NCBI GenBank assembly: GCA_024529925.1
Contig: JAFEUB010001102.1
Location: forward strand, 1,913,501 to 1,977,500
Length of the DNA stretch: 64,000 bases
Direction of reading: 5' to 3'
From: Ophthalmolycus amberensis
Lineage: Eukaryota > Chordata > Actinopteri > Perciformes > Zoarcidae
Both the position numbers and the translations under genes were made by a program. Shown here in pieces: positions 59,785-64,000 of the stretch; position 1 is the stretch's first letter; each line of letters starts with the position of its first letter. The notes under the pieces were generated by a model. That model searched no databases, was not told the DNA's origin, and saw only the letters and a program-made list of their open reading frames with translations.

Positions 59785-61353
59785 CTCAGACAAGGGACTG
59801 TTAGCTCGGCCCGAGTGTCTAAACAGTGTGAAAGAACGCAATATGAGTCAGACACAACACTACGGCCCTATTTCCTGCATGATCGCTCAGCCCAATAGAA
59901 TTCTCGAGCACCTTTCATTTGTGAGGCCAATTGTAAAATGAACTTGTGCATTGTTCTTTAAAAAAAACAAAAAAACACAACTCCTCTGGTCTGCGACATG
60001 TTCGGCAGTTCATATCACCTCAGTTTCTCTCTCACACACACACAGACATGTCAAGAGATTATAGTGCGATACTCCCACATGTTGAGGAATGAGGAGGTGG
60101 TGACGAAAGGAGGAGCGACAGGAGGGGATCCAGTTGCATGCGGATCCCATGCGCCCTGATGAGTCCATCAGAACAAGCGTATGGGGGGGGGGGGGGGGGA
60201 ACGACACAGACTCAGCCCCCAGTCTTTGTTATTACCGTGCGTCTTTGTGCGTTAGTGGGTGTGACAGTGAGAGAAACAATGCTGTCCCCACAGAGCCCGA
60301 GTACTATAGTGGTGGAGCGAGTGAACAGGGGTGCTTGAAAAGAGGGGGGGGGGGGGGGGTATTCAGGTCCGTGTGGCCTTTTCCTTCCAACAGTGTGTGG
60401 GAAGACCCTCCGGAGCACACAGACACGCCATTCCTTCACCCACAGACATCATGATACACCAGATGGGTGAGGAGGGAGGGGTGAAGGAGACCGAACAGAG
60501 GAACTTTTCAGACTGAGGAGGGATAAATATGGAGGGGAGGGGGGGGGGGGGGGGGGGGGGCATTGTGAAGGAGGCGTGGGCTTAACTTGCCAGTGGCCCC
60601 AACAATACAAATGGGATGCATGTCATTTCTCATAACACAATGGTACCAAACCTCGCTACCCAGACACTAACATCAGTGCAGCTTTTGTCTTACGTTAGTG
60701 TGCCTCTCCACCAGCTACACTCAGAGATAATCAAACCATCATCAGAGGGCCTTTGCATTTTAGACACTATAGTGAGCCAATGAAGTGGGCTATTTAAAGA
60801 CACCTGTGATATTTGTGACTTAGCTGCTCGCCACTATTGTCCAAAGAGGCTATTTCAGAGTTACATGAAAGGAAAAGTTGCAGCATGAGGACAATAAAGA
60901 GAACGACTTGAGAATAAGTGGTCTGATAACTAATTCATATTTTAAAGTTATAACAAGAAAGTTTTAAAGAATTATAGCACACCTGACTGTTATTCTCACC
61001 AAAACAAAACTTAGTGACTTCCTCTCGGTCAATTAAGTAGCTAAACAAGTTGACCTGTTATGCCAGTTACCACACGTTAACAACAACAATGAAACCAGAA
61101 GAACAACATCAACAACACGTGGCAATTCATTTAATACTTTTCTGGAAACTTAAAGGAGCGTGTAACTCCAACGGTTACTCCAACGGTTACTAACGTTAAG
61201 CTAACTTTACCAGAACATTCAAACTTTAAAGTTGGCAACATCAGCGTTATTTTCACATTTACTTACCCAGAATAAAATGTTGAATCCAAACAAGAAGTAC
61301 TTCACGCAGCAGCTGACTTCGGACTCTTTTAGATGATGGTGTTTTCTACTCAT
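46305..61353 (-). CDS. tspan17: Tetraspanin-17 (TspanC8 family), eight exons joined
   Basis: On the minus strand, eight exons join without phase conflict: 61353-61267, 52260-52210, 50473-50327, 49589-49419, 48927-48802, 48419-48372, 46734-46618 and 46370-46305. They total 813 bases, or 270 residues, matching the usual tetraspanin length. TspanC8 proteins bind ADAM10 and control its exit from the ER, surface delivery and substrate choice (family knowledge). Seen: four membrane segments; short EC1 with NLS sequon (51-53); large loop with CCG at 155-157 and eight cysteines (155, 156, 172, 182, 188, 189, 202, 223); sequon NCT (171-173). GGLDPVWLFVVVGG, LNLFINNNVKAYRDDID and the terminal KAVKANW fit TSPAN17 better than its sister TSPAN5. 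The start is ATG at 61353-61351 with A at -3. Intron 1 is about 9 kb. Confidence 0.95.
46618..46734 (-). CDS. tspan17: tspan17 coding exon 7 (TM4)
   Basis: Residues 211-249: ELERQKYIFTKGC, with the eighth cysteine at 223, then QFEKWLQDNL and TM4 (IIVAGIFVGVALLQ). Donor gtaaga. The acceptor is unusual: a run of seven A directly before the AG, with the pyrimidine-rich stretch further upstream, and a second AG three bases in (see findings). Confidence 0.93.
46735..48371 (-). other. tspan17: tspan17 intron 6
   Basis: GT-AG intron without a recognisable mobile element. It contains an A-run near 46801-46814. A frame at 47406-47666 has no family features. Confidence 0.8.
48372..48419 (-). CDS. tspan17: tspan17 coding exon 6 (48 bp)
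   Basis: Residues 195-210, EDVINTQCGYDVRLQW, carrying the seventh large-loop cysteine. Acceptor tttacag above 48419; donor gtttgt below 48372, a weaker but GT-containing site. The last residue is Trp where mammalian TSPAN17 has Leu. Confidence 0.9.
48508..48529. repeat. Short palindrome, 10-bp arms, 2-nt centre
   Basis: AAGTAAGTTA, AC, TAACTTACTT, within tspan17 intron 5. Confidence 0.8.
48802..48927 (-). CDS. tspan17: tspan17 coding exon 5 (CCG motif)
   Basis: Residues 153-194. Starts WSCCG, the tetraspanin signature, and adds Cys172, Cys182 and the CC pair 188-189, so six of the eight TspanC8 cysteines lie here. Sequon NCT at 171-173. Acceptor ctcag and donor gtgagt are both canonical. 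Confidence 0.95.
49419..49589 (-). CDS. tspan17: tspan17 coding exon 4
   Basis: Residues 96-152: TM3 (FSVFLGLIFFLELTAGILA) and the first helices of the large extracellular loop, including LNLFINNNVKAYRDDID and FAQEY. Acceptor tccag above 49589; donor gtgagt below 49419. Confidence 0.96.
50327..50473 (-). CDS. tspan17: tspan17 coding exon 3
   Basis: Residues 47-95: EC1 (GVLSNLSTITDLGGLDP), TM2 and the intracellular-loop sequence GCIGALREN typical of TSPAN5/17. Acceptor ctcag above 50473; donor gtaagc below 50327. Phase 0 at both ends. Confidence 0.95.
50474..52209 (-). other. tspan17: tspan17 intron 2
   Basis: GT-AG intron of about 1.7 kb with homopolymer A/T runs (about 50492-50501, 50772-50785). 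No mobile element recognised. Confidence 0.8.
52210..52260 (-). CDS. tspan17: tspan17 coding exon 2 (51 bp)
   Basis: Small exon for residues 30-46, LLGAAFLAIGLWAWAEK, the second half of TM1 and the start of EC1. Acceptor ttacag at 52261; donor gtaagt at 52209. Phase 0 at both ends. Confidence 0.93.
53150..54120 (-). mobile_element. Decayed L1-like LINE, ORF2 3' end
   Basis: On the minus strand the frame at 53423-53205 reads DVHSFLICAKSNKAWNEIQ then CISIICKPKVSADLCIFLG, the pattern of the C-terminal zinc-knuckle-like region of L1-clade ORF2 (His-x-Phe, Cys, then aromatic/NEI and a LG end). Further upstream (about 54000-53870) broken frames give WNN...IKIQNVELK, like the preceding ORF2 segment. 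Many stops and frameshifts show an old copy. The boundaries are approximate. Confidence 0.45.
55247..55789. mobile_element. Possible MITE next to the Tc1 copy
   Basis: TCATTACAGAAAC (55247-55259) has an exact inverted partner GTTTCTGTAATGA (55777-55789), and the right end continues GGCCCC as in a known fish MITE end. The interior is AT-rich with no coding domain. Beyond 13 bp the arms match weakly, so the element may be diverged or composite. Confidence 0.4.
55838..56570 (-). pseudogene. Tc1 transposase pseudogene
   Basis: Starts at MGKKGDLSDFECG (about 56558). After GRKSLVEAD the sequence jumps about 60 residues ahead to the region before LLSAKNRKLRL and changes frame, so the second DNA-binding half is deleted. 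Downstream frames contain stops. YFQQDDAPCHKAQ, around the second catalytic Asp of the DDE domain, is still readable (about 55985-55945), but the segment after NPIEHLWDV is absent. It cannot encode an active enzyme. Confidence 0.8.
55838..56709 (-). mobile_element. Truncated Tc1/mariner transposon
   Basis: The 5' end on the minus strand carries the inverted terminal repeat (CACTCACCGGCCACTTTA with GGCACACCTGTTCAATTGC) next to a TA, at about 56709. The transposase begins MGKKGDLSDFECGMDVG with the helix-turn-helix segment LLGFSRTTISRVYREKEK, and later segments QFTQAH/HY, RVRIWRKQHESMDPSCLV-like and YFQQDDAPCHKAQII follow out of frame. The sequence stops matching near the NPIEHLWDVLEREI region, so the 3' part and 3' repeat are missing. 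Confidence 0.85.
57540..57790 (-). pseudogene. Degenerate zinc-finger ORF fragment
   Basis: Minus strand: one frame reads LACKLCVKSFDIPT (Cys-x2-Cys), and after a one-base shift another reads MGEAAIGSHMQRQKHRRP (His-x5-His), together a C2H2/BED-like finger similar to those at the N terminus of transposon-derived fish proteins. The frameshift and lack of flanking exons suggest a dead fragment. Family assignment is tentative. Confidence 0.3.
59697..59784. repeat. (GA)n polypurine tract
   Basis: About 88 bases of GA with interspersed GAGC and GACA units, almost pure purine on the plus strand (pure pyrimidine on the tspan17 sense strand), within intron 1. Confidence 0.95.
60183..60199. repeat. 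Poly-G run, 17 bases
   Basis: Uninterrupted G17 on the plus strand in tspan17 intron 1. Confidence 0.9.
60344..60359. repeat. Poly-G run, 16 bases
   Basis: Uninterrupted G16, 145 bases after the previous run. Confidence 0.9.
60539..60560. repeat. Poly-G run, 22 bases
   Basis: Uninterrupted G22 after GGAGGGGA; the third such run within 380 bases. Confidence 0.9.
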
Positions 61354-61625
61354 TCTTCCAGGGATAGCGGTGGCTAACTGCGAAGCTAACCAACGTTAGG
61401 TATAGTTGACTAATACGGTCGGTACTTTAAAAGCTTGGCCAAAGCTGCAGTTCTTGATCGACCAGAGCCACGGTTAGCTGGCTCCATCAGCGAACGTCAC
61501 ACGACAGCGTTAAGTAAATCAAACATATGCGGCTAATTATCTTCTCCTCGCTTTGACCAGAAGATTGCTAGGCCAGCTAACTAGCTGGCAACTTCTCTGG
61601 TTAGCATTAGCAGCTAACAACAACA
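61140..61625. promoter_or_regulatory. Candidate tspan17 promoter region with GCTAAC/GTTAGC cluster
   Basis: Around exon 1, GCTAAC or GTTAGC occurs about seven times, with TAACGTTA and CCAACGTTAGG nearby and a tandem TCCAACGGTTAC duplication at about 61168-61191. No TATA box is obvious upstream of the ATG. The start of transcription is not determinable by eye. Confidence 0.35.
61267..61353 (-). CDS. tspan17: tspan17 coding exon 1
   Basis: Encodes residues 1-29: a basic N terminus MSRKHHHLKESEVSCC and the first half of TM1, KYFLFGFNILFW. Donor gtaagt (minus) follows at 61266-61261, phase 0. Upstream context GAAGAATGA supports this ATG. Any non-coding 5' exon would lie above 61353. Confidence 0.92.
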
Positions 61626-64000
61626 AATGCATGGACACTTATGGCAAAGACATTCGTCTGGCTGTTCGGTCGATATTCAAGTTGCCTGGGGTTGATTTCG
61701 TAGCGCACACACCGGGAGACAGATATCAAGCTGATGGCCTTTCAGCTAAACGTCTCCTCGATTATCTCTGTTGCCGCATCGTCCCTTGAAATCTTCATCC
61801 TTGTAGTTTTGTGCTGTAAAACAAGCCCCTGCTGTCAAACGAGGAAATCACTGCACTGGAAACACTCCCCCCCCCATCCCCTCACGAGCGCCCCCCTGTG
61901 TCTCGAGGACGGGTCTCCAAAGGGAGGACAGGCTGAGTTATCTATATCTTCACTCCCCTATATTTCAGGTTAATAGATGCGCAGGTGCAGCAGTTTTATG
62001 ATTGAATCAATGCAAAATAGAGAAAAAAAAACAATCAACAATAGTGTTTTAATTACACGGTTCACAGACCACTGTGTTGTTAATTTTCCCGTCCACAGCA
62101 AATTAGTCATATAACACTATATTACTACACAATTATTTATCTTATGGACTAATTTATATTCTGCAACACAGTAAAAAATAAAAAAAGAAGAAGGAAAAGA
62201 GAGGATCTGTGAAGGGAAACTGCTCAGCTTGTGAACACCAGCTCGCAAACCTGCTGCACAGCTGCTGACTGCATGCCACCTTATTTACAGTTCTCTTGTG
62301 AGGCATTCACTTTTTGACTTAAATGAAACCTGTGATATCTAACACAGAGATATCACCTTTTATTCCCCCCCCCCAACAAAGCGACTGTGCCAGAATCACA
62401 TAATATTGCGGAATGTGAGCATCCAGACTGCATTTAGTTATTCTCTGCTGCTATGACATGTTACAATCTATGTTTGGAATGACACTGATGATAAAGAGAT
62501 ATATTGAAATTGTATCTTCAATGTTTTTTCTTGATAGTAGTTTTTGGCTTCATTTATTATTGAATAGAAAAGAGAATATATGAAATGCTTAATTTTAGAA
62601 ACAGCTGCATGTACACAATCAGTTCAAACAGTGTCGCCTCATTTGAACTTCTGTCTGGAGTCCTACAGATGGCAGTCTATGAACCTGTGATAAATTTAGT
62701 TTTCTTTTCACCCCGAGGAGTTGCTGTATGGGACATTGCAGCCACTTAAGAATGTGTAGTAGGTTGCACTGACAGTGAAGCACGACATTAGCGTTAAAAG
62801 TAAAGAAATACGTCCTTAAATGTGGTGATCTAGTATATGTAAGTACCTAACTTGTGAGCCACAGGGTAGTACTTATGTTGTAATTAAATACATCTAAGAA
62901 GTTTGTATTGGTATTTTTTAAAGTGACTGAAAATAGACAATAATATCTCACTTCAACTACTAAACTGCATCAAGATGTACTAATTTCACGATCCATAAAG
63001 TTTTAATGGAGGGGCGGTTGAAGTGCATGACGGGGTCATGTAAGGACCAGATGAAATAAGAATCCTAGTGTGAGTGGCACTGTGCAGGATTACTGCAGTC
63101 CTAAATCTACTGCTGTCCTAAATTACTTTAATTGCTCCTTGTGTAGAATATGAATTTATTAGATAAGCAAAAGACTAATTCAACAGTATAAATGTGTGGA
63201 GAAATGCGTTGTATATGAAATGATGTGCATTCCATGACATGATTCCAAATAATGTTTAATTTTTGTGTTGTATATTTTTTAAAAGGAAATTACTACTTCA
63301 GCTTACAGTAATTTACCACAGTTTCCAGTCCAATGTGTTATGAAGTAGATCTATAAAAAAGACAATACATTTTTCAAAGTTCACTTTTTATCATGCATTG
63401 ATTTTCAAACATCATACAGTTTGAAATGAGAGGAAAAAATGCTGTGTTGAAAAGAAAACATTTACCCCCCCCCCCCCATCCAAAATGAACAAGTACAATG
63501 ATTATTTTCTGTGTTTGAGGATGTCAGCGGTGTGTTTAGTTTGTCCAGAGGCGACCCGGGTTGAAACCAATCCATGACAGAAATAAGCTTAATCCTGCTG
63601 AAGGAGCCAGGTCACCGTGTAGCAGGTGTCACTGTCACTCAAAAGACACACAGAAGTAAATATTTAGAAATGGGCTGATGCTTTTTTGACCTTCATGTCA
63701 GGGGGGGGGGGGGGGGGGGAGATGGTCTGTTGTGTGTGCTGGTTCAGGACTGGGCAAGAATCGAATGGTGTGAAAAGAAAGCCAGTTGTGGTTTGGAGTC
63801 AGCAGTCGGGTTTACAGCTGTAATTGCCACCATCATGTAAACATATCGAATCACGCAAGAATGTTCTCATTGTTGTTTATTTGCTTGTTACATTTTCGAA
63901 TGACACGTTTGAGCAAATCAAGTTTTAAACAATGCCAATTCAGCTGTTAAAATGGAATGAACATAAGTGCAAATCAAGTATAAAAAGAAACTTCAGAAGT
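61626..64000. other. Upstream flank of tspan17, no gene recognised
   Basis: AT-rich, with C-runs near 62366-62374 and 63466-63477 and a G19 run (63701-63719). Two overlapping open frames at 61553-61973 lie on the plus strand but have no domain features. Confidence 0.5.
63701..63719. repeat. Poly-G run, 19 bases
   Basis: Uninterrupted G19 upstream of tspan17. Confidence 0.9.

Larger units (their letters stand above)
52261..61266 (-). other. tspan17: tspan17 intron 1 (9.0 kb)
   Basis: GT-AG intron between exon 1 and the 51-bp exon 2. It is the longest intron of the gene and holds a CA-rich tract (52431-52461), an L1-like remnant, a MITE-like element, a Tc1 copy, a zinc-finger ORF fragment, a GA tract and three poly-G runs, each listed separately. 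The stretch 57868-59696 holds nothing else recognised. Confidence 0.85.

Noticed and set aside
1..64000. CRISPR arrays, operons, riboswitches, bacterial promoters
   Set aside because: The DNA is vertebrate nuclear. The only regular repeat array is the minisatellite, which has no unique spacers.

Overview
The window is vertebrate nuclear DNA, almost certainly from a percomorph (spiny-rayed) teleost. It has large introns with GT-AG junctions, no operons, low gene density, and several dispersed repeats typical of percomorph genomes: an L2-type LINE tail ending in TTGCC repeats, a tRNA-derived SINE, a Tc1/mariner copy, and fragments beginning GTGGTGGAAGAAG or 'AAAGGATTAGTTTGACATTTTGGG'. I can support two protein-coding genes.

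Gene 1 (+ strand, 18152-21485) is a two-exon melanin-concentrating hormone receptor of the MCHR2 type. The 347-residue class A GPCR is interrupted by a 2.29 kb intron inside the Arg codon of its DRY motif. It keeps the TM3 aspartate and the TM3-ECL2 cysteines but has NPLML in place of NPxxY, and it ends in a possible PDZ ligand. A polyadenylation signal lies about 100 bases after the stop.

Gene 2 (- strand, 61353 down to 46305) is tetraspanin 17, a TspanC8 that escorts ADAM10. I rebuilt it from eight exons whose reading frames join exactly to 270 residues. All eight large-loop cysteines are present. Intron 1 is about 9 kb and holds most of the mobile DNA and low-complexity sequence on that side: an L1-like remnant, a MITE-like element, a deleted Tc1 copy, a zinc-finger ORF fragment, a GA tract and three poly-G runs. 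The two genes converge, with about 24 kb of apparently gene-free DNA between them.

The first 18 kb has no recognisable gene. It holds an LTR-like segment at the left edge, old repeat fragments, a 28-copy 21/22-bp minisatellite at 10.6-11.2 kb, and an L2 LINE at 16.6-17.1 kb flanked by a 10-bp target duplication. The region between the genes has an LTR-like segment (26.0-26.4 kb), a decayed DNA transposon with ~100-bp inverted arms (30.1-31.1 kb) and a SINE (37.6-37.8 kb).

The most unusual structural signal is a scattered set of short, perfect or near-perfect inverted repeats with arms of 10-19 bp and loops of 2-6 nt. One of them starts just past the tspan17 polyadenylation signal, and two sit side by side next to the LINE. 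I found no complete new multi-gene system. The two genes act in unrelated pathways, and nothing here shows that they work together.
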